A DNA stretch of 64,000 bases. Origin: Puniceibacterium sp. IMCC21224 (GTDB taxonomy: Bacteria; Pseudomonadota; Alphaproteobacteria; Rhodobacterales; Rhodobacteraceae). The translations under genes were made by a program, and so were the position numbers. Below the pieces are notes generated by a model. The model made no database searches and had not been told where the DNA came from. It saw only the letters and a program-made list of their open reading frames with translations. Location of the stretch: the NCBI RefSeq assembly GCF_001038505.1, contig NZ_LDPY01000001.1:1984001-2048000 (forward strand), given 5' to 3'. This document shows, piece by piece, positions 44,009 to 53,449 of this stretch (positions within the stretch are counted from its first letter, which is position 1; every line of letters begins with the position of its first letter).

Positions 44009-45826
44009 TTATTCAACCGTGACAGATTTGGCCAGATTGCGGGGTTGGTCCACGTCTGTGCCTTTGGCGACCGCCGTGTGATAGGCCAGCAGTTGCGCGG
44101 GCAGGGCGTAGAGGATCGGACTCAGCACGCTGGGCACTTCGGGTAGCACGATGGTTTGCCAGACATCCTGGCCTGCGGCGGCGGCCCCAGCGGCATCGGT
44201 GATCAGCAGCACTTTGCCGCCACGGGCCATGACCTCTTGCATGTTCGACACGGTCTTGTCGAACAGAGTGTCACGCGGAGCCATGACCACAACTGGCACC
44301 GTCTTGTCGATCAGGGCGATGGGCCCGTGTTTAAGTTCGCCTGATGCATAAGCTTCGGCGTGTATATAGCTGATTTCTTTTAGTTTAAGGGCGCCCTCAA
44401 GGGCGAGGGGGTACATCAGGCCGCGTCCCAAGAACAGCACATCCCTTGCCTCGGCGATCAGCCGCGCGGCTTTCTGGATCACCGGGTCGCGGTCCAGAGC
44501 GATGTTCAACACACCGGGCAATCCGCGCAGGGCCGACAGTATTTCGGTCCGGGTTTCTGGCGTCATGCGACCACGCTCCACCGCCGCCTTCAGGGCCAGC
44601 AGCAGCAGCACATTGAGCTGGCAGGTAAATGCCTTGGTCGAGGCAACACCGACCTCGATTCCTGCATGGATTGGCAGGGCCAGATCGCTTTCGCGGGCGA
44701 TCGAGGATTCGGGCACATTGACGATTGATACGATCTGCTCGGCCTTGCCCTCGCAATAACGCAGCGCAGCGAGGGTGTCGGCGGTTTCGCCGGACTGGCT
44801 GACGAACAGGGCGGTCGTTCCGGGTGTGATCGGCGGCTCGCGGTAGCGGAACTCCGAGGCGACATCGACTTCGACTGGCAGGCCCGCCAGTTGTTCGAAC
44901 CAGTATTTCGCTGTCAGGCATGCATAAAAGGCGGTACCGCACGCCACCATGGTCAGCCGCTCGATCCCGGTGAAATCAAGTCCGTCGCCGGGCAGTCGAA
45001 TGGTGTCACCATCCAGATAGCTGTTCAGCGCATCGGCCAGAACCGTGGGCTGTTCGGCGATCTCTTTCGCCATAAAGTGTTTGTACCCCGCCTTGTCGAC
45101 GCGGGTGGCATCCGCGTGGATGAGTTTGACCGGCCGATTGACCAGCCGACCATCTTTGTCTCTGATTTCAAGCGTCTTGCGGGTGATGATCGCGCGGTCG
45201 CCCTCGGCCAGATAGGTGATGCGGTCGGTGAGCGGGGCCAGCGCGATGGCATCCGATCCAACATACATTTCGCCGTCGCCGTGGCCAACGGCCAGCGGCG
45301 ATCCTTTGCGCGCGGCGATCATGAGATCGTCTTCGCCATCGAACAGGAACACCAGTGCAAAGGCCCCTTCGAGGCGCGCCAGCGTGTGCTCGGCCGCCTG
45401 CACATGGTTCAGGCCCTGCGCCAGATGATGTTGCGTGAGCAGTGCCACGGTTTCGGTATCCGTCTGGGTGGCAAAGCTGTAGCCGTGCTGGGCAAGTTCC
45501 TCGCGCAGTTCACGGTAATTCTCGATGATGCCGTTATGGACAACGGCCACTGGTCCGGCCTTGTGCGGGTGCGCGTTCGAAGTGGTCGGGGCGCCATGTG
45601 TGGCCCAGCGGGTGTGGCCGATCCCGGCCTTGCCTGCCAGCGGTTCATGCACCAGCAGATCCGACAGGTTGACCAGCTTGCCAACCGCGCGGCGACGATC
45701 GAGATGACCATCGTTCACGGTGGCAATGCCCGCACTGTCATAGCCGCGATATTCCAGCCGTTTCAACGCCTCAACAAGGATTGGCGCGACCTCATGATCC
45801 CCGAGAACCCCAACGATACCGCACAT
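44009..45826 (-). CDS. glmS: Glutamine:fructose-6-phosphate amidotransferase
   Basis: A 605-residue enzyme making glucosamine-6-phosphate from fructose-6-phosphate and glutamine. The N-terminal glutaminase domain starts MCGIVGVLGD with the nucleophile Cys, and has TRWATHG and NGIIENYRELREEL. Two SIS isomerase domains follow (GTAFYACLTAKYWFE; SQSGETADTLAALR; GIEVGVASTKAFTCQ). The C-terminus PRNLAKSVTVE is diagnostic. Its start overlaps the glmU stop. Confidence 0.98.
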   Translation of the reverse strand: MCGIVGVLGDHEVAPILVEALKRLEYRGYDSAGIATVNDGHLDRRRAVGKLVNLSDLLVHEPLAGKAGIGHTRWATHGAPTTSNAHPHKAGPVAVVHNGIIENYRELREELAQHGYSFATQTDTETVALLTQHHLAQGLNHVQAAEHTLARLEGAFALVFLFDGEDDLMIAARKGSPLAVGHGDGEMYVGSDAIALAPLTDRITYLAEGDRAIITRKTLEIRDKDGRLVNRPVKLIHADATRVDKAGYKHFMAKEIAEQPTVLADALNSYLDGDTIRLPGDGLDFTGIERLTMVACGTAFYACLTAKYWFEQLAGLPVEVDVASEFRYREPPITPGTTALFVSQSGETADTLAALRYCEGKAEQIVSIVNVPESSIARESDLALPIHAGIEVGVASTKAFTCQLNVLLLLALKAAVERGRMTPETRTEILSALRGLPGVLNIALDRDPVIQKAARLIAEARDVLFLGRGLMYPLALEGALKLKEISYIHAEAYASGELKHGPIALIDKTVPVVVMAPRDTLFDKTVSNMQEVMARGGKVLLITDAAGAAAAGQDVWQTIVLPEVPSVLSPILYALPAQLLAYHTAVAKGTDVDQPRNLAKSVTVE

Positions 45827-47181
45827 TAGTCAGTCTCCTTTTGCAGCCTGGCTTTTTTGGCCTTTAGCATCTCGACCAGTTTGCGGCCGTAACCGTCCTT
45901 TGTGGCCTGTTTGGCGCGTCCCAGCGCCAAAGCATCGTCAGGCACGTCACTGGTGATCACTGACCCGCTGCCGGTAAGCGCGTTGTTGCCCACGCGAACC
46001 GGGGCAACCAGCATGGTGTTGGAGCCGATAAAGGCATGTGCGCCAATGGTTGTGCGATGCTTGAACACGCCATCGTAGTTGCAGGTGATGGTGCCGGCAC
46101 CGATATTGGTGCCTTCGCCGATGTCGGCATCACCTATATAGCTTAGATGGTTGGCTTTGACGCCAGTGTCGAGATGGGCGTTCTTGATCTCAACAAAGTT
46201 GCCGACATGCACGTCCTCGGCCAGTTCCGCGCCGGGGCGCAGACGGGCGTAGGGGCCGACCACTGCGCCGCGTGACACGTGGCACCCTTCGAGATGCGAA
46301 AAGGCGCGGATGCGGGCACCGGATTCCACTGTGACACCGGGGCCGAAGACCACGTTCGGCTCAATCTCGGCATCGCGGCCGATGGTGGTGTCATAAGACA
46401 GGAACAGCGTTTCGGGGGCCTGAATGGCGACCCCATCCTCGATCAGAGCGGCGCGGGCGCGGGTCTGGAACAGCGCCTCGGCGCGGGCCAGCTCGGGTCG
46501 CGAATTGATGCCCAGCGTCTCAGATTCGTCGCAGGTCACGGTGGTGGCTGTCAGGCCGCGGGCGTGGGCCAGCGCTACGATATCGGTAAGGTAATATTCC
46601 CCCGCCGCATTGTCGTTGCCGACTCCGGCGATCAGATCGAACAACGTTGCCGAATTCGCCATAAGAACCCCGGAGTTGCACAGTGTCAGGGCGCGCTCGT
46701 CCTCGGAGGCGTCCTTGTATTCGACAATTCGCTCCAGCTTGTCGCCTTGCATCACCAGTCGACCATATCGGCCCGGATCTGCGGCGTCGAATCCCAGCAC
46801 GACCAGATTATGGCGCGCCCGTGCGACGGCCATCTTTTCGAGGGTTTGCTGGCGGATGAACGGGGTGTCGCCGTACAGCACCAGCACATTGCCGTCGAAT
46901 CCGTGCAGTGCGTCGCGCGCCTGTGCGACAGCATGCGCAGTGCCCAACTGTTCGTCTTGTCGTACCACGCTGGCCTCGGCATCGTAATCGGTCACGACGG
47001 CGCTGACCTGATCCGCGCCGTGCCCTGCGACCACTACGATCCGATCCGGGGCGAGCGCCGATCCGGCCTGCATTGCGTGCACCAGCATCGGCGCGCCGGC
47101 GATCTTGTGCAGCACCTTTGGGGTGTCGGACTCCATTCGGGTGCCCTTGCCTGCGGCCAGGATGACCAATGCGATGCTCAT
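45826..47181 (-). CDS. glmU: Bifunctional GlmU: glucosamine-1-P acetyltransferase / GlcNAc-1-P uridylyltransferase
   Basis: A 451-residue enzyme making UDP-GlcNAc. The start MSIALVILAAGKGTRM is chosen because homology starts there. The N-terminal uridylyltransferase has LAAGKGTRM and LVLYGDTPFI. The C-terminal left-handed beta-helix acetyltransferase has GPYARLRPGAELAEDVHVGN, KNAHLDTGVKANHLSYIGDA and NYDGVFKHRTTIG. It is the first gene of glmU-glmS-PNPOx-AlkD. Confidence 0.98.
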   Translation of the reverse strand: MSIALVILAAGKGTRMESDTPKVLHKIAGAPMLVHAMQAGSALAPDRIVVVAGHGADQVSAVVTDYDAEASVVRQDEQLGTAHAVAQARDALHGFDGNVLVLYGDTPFIRQQTLEKMAVARARHNLVVLGFDAADPGRYGRLVMQGDKLERIVEYKDASEDERALTLCNSGVLMANSATLFDLIAGVGNDNAAGEYYLTDIVALAHARGLTATTVTCDESETLGINSRPELARAEALFQTRARAALIEDGVAIQAPETLFLSYDTTIGRDAEIEPNVVFGPGVTVESGARIRAFSHLEGCHVSRGAVVGPYARLRPGAELAEDVHVGNFVEIKNAHLDTGVKANHLSYIGDADIGEGTNIGAGTITCNYDGVFKHRTTIGAHAFIGSNTMLVAPVRVGNNALTGSGSVITSDVPDDALALGRAKQATKDGYGRKLVEMLKAKKARLQKETD

Positions 47182-47301
47182 GCCACACTCTCTTTTGTTA
47201 TTTGACTGGGCCCGTTTTATCGGTCCTGTGGCGCAGGGCAAGGTGGCATGGCTTCACGATGGATTGCGGGTTGTGACAGGTAAATGAGGGATGGGGAAAA
47301 T

Positions 47302-47964
47302 ATGCGGACAGTGATTTTTGATCTCGACGGCACTTTGGCGGACACAAGTGGCGATCTGATCGCCGCCGCCAACGCCTGTTTTGTCGCGCGTGGGGATGGT
47401 CCGCAACTGGACCCGGCAACCGATGCGGGCACGGCACTGCGCGGCGGGCGGGCGATGTTGACGCTGGGGCTGGAACGCATCGACGCCCTAAGTGTTGAGG
47501 ACGTGGATCGCTGGTATCCGGTTCTGCTGGAGGAATACGGCAAAGCAATTGCTACTCATACGGTGCTTTATCCCGGTGCGCTGGCTGCGGTGACAAAGCT
47601 GCTCGAGGCGGGCTACAAAGTCGGGATCTGCACCAACAAACCCGAGGGACTGGCCGAGCAGTTGTTACAGGCGCTGGGGATTCGGTCGCATTTTGCGTCG
47701 CTGATCGGGGCGGACACTCTGACAACCCGCAAACCTGACGCGGCACCCTATGTTGCAGCGGTCGAGCAGGCGGGCGGTGCCGTAGCGCAAAGCTGTCTGA
47801 TCGGGGATACGGTGACGGACCGGAACACGGCGCGAGCGGCAGGGGTGCCCTGCGTGTTGGTTACCTTCGGCCCATCCGGCGGGGATATGGCGGCGCTGGA
47901 TCCCGAGGCGCTGATCGGCCATTTTGATGAACTTGCGGGCGTCGTCACCAGGTTGATCGGCTAA
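47302..47964 (+). CDS. gph: HAD-family phosphoglycolate phosphatase-like hydrolase
   Basis: A 220-residue HAD phosphatase. VIFDLDGTLADTSGDLIAAA carries the nucleophile Asp motif; GICTNKPEGLAEQLL is motif II with its Thr; TRKPDAAPY has the motif III Lys; GDTVTDRNTARAAGVPCVLV is motif IV. It looks like phosphoglycolate phosphatase, but HAD substrates are hard to assign. GGGGAA precedes the ATG. Divergent from glmU. Confidence 0.85.
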   Translation: MRTVIFDLDGTLADTSGDLIAAANACFVARGDGPQLDPATDAGTALRGGRAMLTLGLERIDALSVEDVDRWYPVLLEEYGKAIATHTVLYPGALAAVTKLLEAGYKVGICTNKPEGLAEQLLQALGIRSHFASLIGADTLTTRKPDAAPYVAAVEQAGGAVAQSCLIGDTVTDRNTARAAGVPCVLVTFGPSGGDMAALDPEALIGHFDELAGVVTRLIG

Positions 47965-48026
47965 GACATCCCGCCGACACGCGAGGCCCCATTGACCGGC
48001 CCTTGGTTGTCCCGCATCAATGCACC

Positions 48027-49226
48027 ATGGACGAGATATTCACGGGCAGTTTCACCCAACAAGAGCCGATTTCCGATGACGGAATCGCGGCGGCTCTTGA
48101 CGTGCTGCGCCATGGTCGCTTGCATCGCTACAATACGCAGGGCGATGAGATCGCAGAAACCGCGCTGCTGGAAGAGGAATTTGCGGCCCTCATCGGCGCG
48201 CGCTATTGCCTTGCGGTGGCGTCGGGTGGCTATGCCATGGCCACAGCGTTGCGGGCTCTTGGGGTGGGGCCGTGCGATAAGGTGCTGACCAACGCCTTTA
48301 CCCTGGCGCCCGTACCAGGTGCGATTGCCGCCGTTGGCGCGGTGCCGGTGTTTGTCGGCGTCACCGAGGCTTTGACCATCGACCTTGATGACCTTGCGGC
48401 CAAGTTGGATCAGGCAAACGTGCTGATGCTTAGCCATATGCGCGGTCATATCTGCGACATGGACCGGCTGATTGCGCTGTGCAACGCAGCGGGTGTGCGG
48501 GTGATCGAGGATTGCGCCCATACCATGGGGGCCAGCTGGAACGGTGTGCCGTCGGGACGTCATGGCGTGATCGGCTGCTATTCCTGCCAGACCTACAAGC
48601 ATGTAAATTCGGGCGAGGGGGGATTTCTGGTCAGTGATGATGCCGACCTGATGGCCCGGTCGGTGATCTTGTCGGGGTCCTATATGCTGTATTCCCGCCA
48701 CCGCGCCGCCCCGCCACCCGAGGCGTTCGAGGCGGTAAAATACATCACGCCAAACATCTCGGGGCGGATGGATAACCTGCGCGCGGCGATCCTGCGGCCA
48801 CAGTTGCGGGATCTGGACGCGCGGGTGGCGCGCTGGAACGAACGCTATGCGGTGGTCGAGGCGGGGCTGCACGATCTGCCCGGCCTTCAGTTGATCCCGC
48901 GATCAGCTGCCGAGCAGTTTGTCGGATCATCACTCCAGTTCCTGCTGCTTGATTGGTCAGCCGACGCTGTGCGCCAGGTGTTGCGCCGCTGTTCGGCACG
49001 CGGGGTTGATCTGAAATGGTTTGGCGGGACTGAGCCTGTGGCGTTCACGTCGCGCTATTCTTCGTGGCGCTATGCACCGTCGGAGGCGATGCCGACATCG
49101 GACCGAATCCTGGACGGGATTATCGATCTGCGATTGCCGCTGACCTTCAGCCTTGAGGATTGTGCGCAAATCGCGCGAATCATTCGGGCCGAGGTGGCTG
49201 TGGTATTCCAGTCCGCGCCGGTATGA
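48027..49226 (+). CDS. DegT/DnrJ/EryC1/StrS-family PLP aminotransferase
   Basis: A 399-residue sugar-type aminotransferase. It starts MDEIFTGSFTQQEP; a TTG at 48003 could add eight residues and no clear ribosome site marks either. Motifs: GARYCLAVASGGYAMATALR, NAFTLAPVPGAIAAVG, IEDCAHTMGASWNG (PLP-binding Asp), and YSCQTYKHVNSGEGGFLVS with the PLP-binding Lys. The family transfers an amino group to keto-sugars, usually for polysaccharide or antibiotic sugars. No sugar synthesis genes surround it, so the substrate is open. Confidence 0.85.
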   Translation: MDEIFTGSFTQQEPISDDGIAAALDVLRHGRLHRYNTQGDEIAETALLEEEFAALIGARYCLAVASGGYAMATALRALGVGPCDKVLTNAFTLAPVPGAIAAVGAVPVFVGVTEALTIDLDDLAAKLDQANVLMLSHMRGHICDMDRLIALCNAAGVRVIEDCAHTMGASWNGVPSGRHGVIGCYSCQTYKHVNSGEGGFLVSDDADLMARSVILSGSYMLYSRHRAAPPPEAFEAVKYITPNISGRMDNLRAAILRPQLRDLDARVARWNERYAVVEAGLHDLPGLQLIPRSAAEQFVGSSLQFLLLDWSADAVRQVLRRCSARGVDLKWFGGTEPVAFTSRYSSWRYAPSEAMPTSDRILDGIIDLRLPLTFSLEDCAQIARIIRAEVAVVFQSAPV

Positions 49227-49461
49227 CCGGAACGTCCGAAGTTTGGACGGAAATGGACGATCGCGTCGCCACCGGTGTCGATGGGGTCATCCGTCACGGT
49301 CGCTATCGCTTTGAATTTCGCGGTGCCCCATGCAACGCTGTCACCTGACGACGGGCCAAACACAACCGACATCCAGATTGGCTGACTCGGTGGCCGCGTG
49401 AGCTGAAAATTGCACAGGCGTCCGGTAGACTGGCGTCTGTCAAAAGGGGGAGGGACTGCAG

Positions 49462-50625
49462 GTGTTCAACGCGGTGATGAAATTCGATTTGGGTGAGGAC
49501 GTGAATGCCCTGCGTGACATGGTCCACCGCTGGGCACAGGATCGTATCCGCCCGATGGCGACGCAGGTTGACAGCAGCAATATCTTTCCGCCCGAGCTAT
49601 GGCGCGAAATGGGCGATCTTGGCCTGCTTGGGATCACGGTGCCCGAGGAATATGGCGGTGCGGGTATGGGATACCTTGCCCATGTCATCGCGGTCGAAGA
49701 GATTGCCCGCGCCTCGGCCTCGGTTTCGCTGTCCTATGGGGCGCATTCCAACCTGTGTGTCAATCAGATCAAGCTGAACGGCACCCCTGAGCAGCGCCAG
49801 ACTTACCTGCCGGGACTGGTGGCAGGCGCGCATGTCGGCGCTTTGGCGATGTCCGAGTCCGGGGCTGGATCAGACGTGGTGTCGATGAAGTTGCGGGCCG
49901 AGAAACGCAATGACCGCTATGTCCTGAATGGCAACAAATACTGGATCACCAATGGCCCGGACGCCGATACGCTGGTGGTCTATGCCAAGTCCGATCCCGA
50001 CGCGGGATCCAAGGGAATCACCGCCTTTCTGATCGAAAAGACGATGCAGGGGTTTTCGACCAGCCCGCATTTCGACAAGCTGGGAATGCGTGGATCAAAC
50101 ACCGCCGAGCTGATCTTTGAGGATGTCGAAGTGCCGTTCGAAAATGTTCTGGGCGAAGAGGGCAAGGGCGTGCGCGTTCTGATGTCGGGGCTCGACTATG
50201 AACGCGTTGTGCTGGCCGGGATTGGCACCGGGATCATGGCGGCCTGCCTTGACGAGGTGATGCCCTACATCGCCGAGCGCAAGCAATTTGGCCAGTCAAT
50301 CGGGTCGTTTCAGCTGATGCAGGGCAAGATTGCCGATATGTACACTGCGATGAATTCTGCCCGCGCCTATGTCTACGAAGTGGCCAAGGCCTGTGATCGC
50401 GGCGATGTCACCCGTCAGGACGCGGCGGCCTGCTGCCTCTATGCCTCGGAACAGGCGATGGTGCAGGCACATCAGGCGGTGCAGGCGATGGGTGGGGCCG
50501 GGTTCCTGAACGATGCGCCGGTTGCGCGGCTGTTTCGCGATGCCAAGCTGATGGAGATCGGAGCCGGCACCTCTGAAATCCGCCGCATGCTGATCGGACG
50601 CGAGCTGATGACAGCTATGGTGTGA
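49462..50625 (+). CDS. ivd: Isovaleryl-CoA dehydrogenase
   Basis: A 387-residue acyl-CoA dehydrogenase for leucine breakdown. It starts with GTG at 49462, with AGGGA seven bases upstream. [15 protein letters not shown] is the signature that separates isovaleryl-CoA dehydrogenase from general acyl-CoA dehydrogenases. [14 protein letters not shown] and KYWITNG contact [14 protein letters not shown] carries the catalytic Glu in the isovaleryl-type position. The usual methylcrotonyl-CoA carboxylase genes are not next to it. Confidence 0.9.
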   Translation: MFNAVMKFDLGEDVNALRDMVHRWAQDRIRPMATQVDSSNIFPPELWREMGDLGLLGITVPEEYGGAGMGYLAHVIAVEEIARASASVSLSYGAHSNLCVNQIKLNGTPEQRQTYLPGLVAGAHVGALAMSESGAGSDVVSMKLRAEKRNDRYVLNGNKYWITNGPDADTLVVYAKSDPDAGSKGITAFLIEKTMQGFSTSPHFDKLGMRGSNTAELIFEDVEVPFENVLGEEGKGVRVLMSGLDYERVVLAGIGTGIMAACLDEVMPYIAERKQFGQSIGSFQLMQGKIADMYTAMNSARAYVYEVAKACDRGDVTRQDAAACCLYASEQAMVQAHQAVQAMGGAGFLNDAPVARLFRDAKLMEIGAGTSEIRRMLIGRELMTAMV

Positions 50626-50687
50626 CCGGCAGACGTATTTGCAAAGTTCGCGAGATAGAATTTTGAACACAACAGGAAAACTGCCGC

Positions 50688-51347
50688 ATGATCCGTTTGC
50701 ATCACGTCCCGTTCTCACGCTCGTTTCGGGTGCTGTGGCTGCTTGAGGAGTTAGGGCTAGACTTTGACGTTGTGCCTTACGCGATCCGCGACGGATCGTT
50801 GCGCGGCGCGTTTCAAGGCCTGTCGCCGGCGGGCCGGGTTCCGGCGTTGGAGATTGATGGTCTGACCGTGTTCGAGAGCGGCGCAATCGTGGAATTGCTG
50901 AGTGAGAGGTATCCAGAGGCCGGATTGGGACGTGACGTTGGCGATCCGCAAAGGCCGCGCTTTTTGGAATTTCTGCACTTTGCCGAAACCATGGCATCGG
51001 TGGTGGAGCAGTTGAACCTGAATCACATTTTCCTGCGTGATCCGGCGCAGGCTTCGCCGGTGGTTATCAAGGTCAACACTGCCCGACTTGCGGGGACACT
51101 CGCCGCGCTGGAGCGCCTGTTAGAGCAGGGCCCCTGGCTGTTGGGCGACCGGTTCTCGTCCGTGGATACGATGATGGGGTTCAACCTGTTTGCGGCTCCG
51201 TATTACGTTTCTCTGGACGCCTATCCGCGGCTTCAGGCCTATGTCGCACGACTTGAGACTCGTGAGGGATACCAGAGGGCGCGCCTTCGCGATGGCGTGC
51301 AGGATTTCTATACCAAGGATTTCTATCCGGTGCCCGAGATCGGTTGA
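50688..51347 (+). CDS. Glutathione S-transferase family protein
   Basis: A 219-residue GST. The N-terminal thioredoxin-like domain (HHVPFSRSFRVLWLLEELGL, with the active Ser in FSRSFRV, and VPALEIDGLTVFESGAIVE) is followed by the helical C-terminal domain (LLEQGPWLLGDRFSSVDTMM). Substrate unknown. Separated from nuoA by a 360-base non-coding stretch. Confidence 0.88.
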   Translation: MIRLHHVPFSRSFRVLWLLEELGLDFDVVPYAIRDGSLRGAFQGLSPAGRVPALEIDGLTVFESGAIVELLSERYPEAGLGRDVGDPQRPRFLEFLHFAETMASVVEQLNLNHIFLRDPAQASPVVIKVNTARLAGTLAALERLLEQGPWLLGDRFSSVDTMMGFNLFAAPYYVSLDAYPRLQAYVARLETREGYQRARLRDGVQDFYTKDFYPVPEIG

Positions 51348-51707
51348 GCCCAGTATCAGGCAAAGGTCCTGTTCCGGGTTGGATGCCTGAACTTTTCTGA
51401 ATAGTTTTGGTAAAAGTCTTTTGAACGCGGCACAGGGGGCCACAGCCGGATGCGAGTCGCTGATGTGGCGGGTTGGGCGTGGGCTGTGCGCCCAATTTGG
51501 CAGCGAATGTTTTGTAAATTTGCCGCTATGGCCCGTTTGTACCGGGAAAATTTAGGATAGAGGGTTGAATCTGAACCCTTTTTCCCAAGACACTGGCATT
51601 GTGCGCTTGGTTGACCCCGCCGGGGAGCAGGGATAAGTCATGGTAGCAAGTCAAGTCAGCCAATTTGACGCCGCGCGCAGGACGCGCGACGGGAAAGGAG
51701 CCGCCTC
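51348..51707 (+). other. 360-bp leader region of the nuo operon
   Basis: This stretch holds an AT-rich repeat at 51389-51424 and a short open frame at 51640. Between them (51425-51639) I see no gene, no strong terminator and no convincing -35/-10 pair. It must contain the nuo promoter. Confidence 0.5.
51389..51424 (+). repeat. AT-rich intergenic element (diverged copy 2)
   Basis: GAACTTTTCTGAATAGTTTTGG and TAAAAGTCTTTT align to the fabD-fabG element at 13585-13620 with roughly three quarters identity by eye. The palindrome is imperfect here. Confidence 0.4.
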
Positions 51708-51723
51708 GTGGAAGAGATGCTGA
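51640..51723 (+). CDS. Possible 27-residue leader peptide overlapping nuoA
   Basis: ATG at 51640 is preceded by GGAGCAGGGATAAGTC and encodes a 27-residue peptide ([20 protein letters not shown], then AASWKRC). It ends at 51723, sixteen bases inside nuoA. Stop-start overlap would allow translational coupling to the GTG start of nuoA. No family match; it may be chance. Confidence 0.3.
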   Translation: MVASQVSQFDAARRTRDGKGAASWKRC

Positions 51724-52073
51724 GGGAGTACCTCCCCATCCTTGTGTTTCTGGTGATCGCCGTGGGGTTGGGGCTTGTTCTGATCCTGGCCGGTGTGATC
51801 ATCGCTGTGCGCAATCCAGATCCAGAAAAAGTGAGCGCCTACGAATGCGGGTTCAACGCGTTTGATGATGCCCGGATGAAATTCGATGTGCGGTTCTATC
51901 TGGTGTCGATCCTGTTTATCATCTTCGATCTTGAGATTGCGTTTCTCTTTCCCTGGGCCGTGGCCTTTCAGGATGTGAGCATGGTCGGCTTCTGGTCGAT
52001 GATGGTGTTTCTGGCGGTCCTGACCATCGGCTTTGCCTATGAGTGGAAGAAGGGGGCCCTGGAATGGGAGTGA
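51708..52073 (+). CDS. nuoA: NADH-quinone oxidoreductase subunit A
   Basis: A 121-residue membrane subunit of complex I with three helices. It starts with GTG at 51708, with AAAGGAG seven bases before it. [20 protein letters not shown] is the conserved loop containing the Cys that faces the quinone site. Length and C-terminus are normal. The stop overlaps nuoB. Confidence 0.97.
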   Translation: MEEMLREYLPILVFLVIAVGLGLVLILAGVIIAVRNPDPEKVSAYECGFNAFDDARMKFDVRFYLVSILFIIFDLEIAFLFPWAVAFQDVSMVGFWSMMVFLAVLTIGFAYEWKKGALEWE

Positions 52074-52738
52074 TGGCTGAAAAAGTGCAGACTGGTGCCA
52101 ACACCGCGGGCGGCGACAAAGAGGTTGCAACGCAGGCACTGAATGCGGAACTCGCCGACAAGGGTTTTCTGCTGACCTCGACCGAAGACATCATCAACTG
52201 GGCGCGCACCGGGTCGCTGCACTGGATGACGTTTGGTCTGGCCTGCTGTGCGGTCGAGATGATGCACACCTCGATGCCGCGCTATGACCTTGAACGCTTT
52301 GGCACCGCGCCGCGTGCCAGTCCGCGCCAGTCGGATCTGATGATTGTGGCGGGGACGCTGACCAACAAGATGGCACCGGCGCTGCGCAAGGTGTATGACC
52401 AGATGCCCGAACCGCGCTACGTGATCTCGATGGGATCATGTGCCAATGGTGGCGGTTACTATCACTACAGCTATAGTGTTGTGCGCGGCTGCGATCGCAT
52501 CGTTCCGGTGGATGTGTATGTGCCGGGCTGCCCGCCGACAGCCGAGGCGCTTCTATACGGCATTCTGGCGCTGCAACGAAAGATCCGGCGCACGGGACGC
52601 TTGTACGATGACCGAAGCCTTGTTGGAATTGGGCGGCTATATCGCCCTCAAACGCCCCGATTGCGTTCTTGGGTGGGATGTGTCGCATGGCGAGCTGAAT
52701 GTCGACGTCGCCCCGTCGAGCATCAAGGGACTTGTTGA
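52064..52738 (+). CDS. nuoB: NADH-quinone oxidoreductase subunit B, C-terminus frameshifted
   Basis: The subunit carrying cluster N2, the electron donor to quinone. It starts [11 protein letters not shown] at 52064, overlapping nuoA by ten bases. The 4Fe-4S ligands are in [21 protein letters not shown] and VPGCPPT. The frame runs on 43 residues past the normal end and overlaps nuoC by 131 bases. At 52594-52596 the run GGG needs one more G: the end then reads RKIRRTGTLVR with a stop at 52611 overlapping the nuoC ATG, the family-typical end and a 182-residue protein. This is a single-base deletion or a sequencing error. Confidence 0.9.
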   Translation: MGVMAEKVQTGANTAGGDKEVATQALNAELADKGFLLTSTEDIINWARTGSLHWMTFGLACCAVEMMHTSMPRYDLERFGTAPRASPRQSDLMIVAGTLTNKMAPALRKVYDQMPEPRYVISMGSCANGGGYYHYSYSVVRGCDRIVPVDVYVPGCPPTAEALLYGILALQRKIRRTGRLYDDRSLVGIGRLYRPQTPRLRSWVGCVAWRAECRRRPVEHQGTC

Positions 52739-53216
52739 GTTCCTTAAGACCGACAGCACCTGCCGATTTTCGTCGCTGGTGGACATCACCGGGGTTGATT
52801 ACCCGCAGCGGCCCAAGCGGTTCGACGTGGTCTATCACTTCCTGTCGATGTACCAGAACCATCGCATCCGTCTGCGCGTCAGCATTCGTGAAGATGAGAT
52901 GGTGCCATCGGTGACCGCGATCCATCCCTCGGCCAATTGGTTCGAGCGCGAAGTGTTCGATATGTTCGGCATCCTGTTCTCGGGGCATCCTGACCTTCGG
53001 CGCATCCTCACCGACTACGGATTTCGCGGCCACCCGCTGCGCAAGGACTTCCCGACCACGGGCTATACCGAAGTGCGTTATGATGATGAGCAAAAGCGCG
53101 TCGTCTATGAGCCGGTGAGCCTGGTGCAGGAATATCGCCAGTTCGATTTCATGTCGCCTTGGGAAGGTGCGCAATATGTGCTGCCCGGTGACGAAAAGAA
53201 GGAGGCTGCCAAGTGA
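52608..53216 (+). CDS. nuoC: NADH-quinone oxidoreductase subunit C
   Basis: A 202-residue peripheral-arm subunit. It starts [10 protein letters not shown] at 52608. [24 protein letters not shown], followed by [20 protein letters not shown] and [19 protein letters not shown], are NuoC signatures. It is separate from NuoD here, unlike the fused NuoCD of enterobacteria. The stop overlaps the next GTG start by four bases. Confidence 0.96.
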   Translation: MTEALLELGGYIALKRPDCVLGWDVSHGELNVDVAPSSIKGLVEFLKTDSTCRFSSLVDITGVDYPQRPKRFDVVYHFLSMYQNHRIRLRVSIREDEMVPSVTAIHPSANWFEREVFDMFGILFSGHPDLRRILTDYGFRGHPLRKDFPTTGYTEVRYDDEQKRVVYEPVSLVQEYRQFDFMSPWEGAQYVLPGDEKKEAAK

Positions 53217-53449
53217 GCCCGCTCGCCATGCCGCTTTATGACCCGTCGCTTGGGGCGTTTGGATTTGTGCTGATGTACCTGCTGTGTGGGCTGGTCTGGG
53301 CTTATCCTCTATCACGGCTGCTGCCAAAGCACGGCTACAGTGCCTGGTGGGCGCTGTCTGCCTTTGCGGTTGGCGGCCTGGCCGCGCTGGTTGCGATCTG
53401 GCTGATTGCCTTTCCCGAAAAATGGACTCCACCGGAGGACAACGCATGA
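53213..53449 (+). CDS. Small two-helix membrane protein between nuoC and nuoD
   Basis: A 78-residue protein with a GTG start overlapping the nuoC stop (GTGA) and a stop overlapping the nuoD start (ATGA). Helices are at about residues 15-32 and 44-66 ([19 protein letters not shown]). Coupling on both sides argues that it is real and co-expressed with complex I. No known family assigned; it may be a Rhodobacteraceae-specific assembly or accessory factor. Confidence 0.65.
   Translation: MSPLAMPLYDPSLGAFGFVLMYLLCGLVWAYPLSRLLPKHGYSAWWALSAFAVGGLAALVAIWLIAFPEKWTPPEDNA

Noticed and set aside
49228..49260. Hairpin CGTCC...GGACG after the DegT gene as a terminator
   Set aside because: Five-base stem without a T run; too weak to call.
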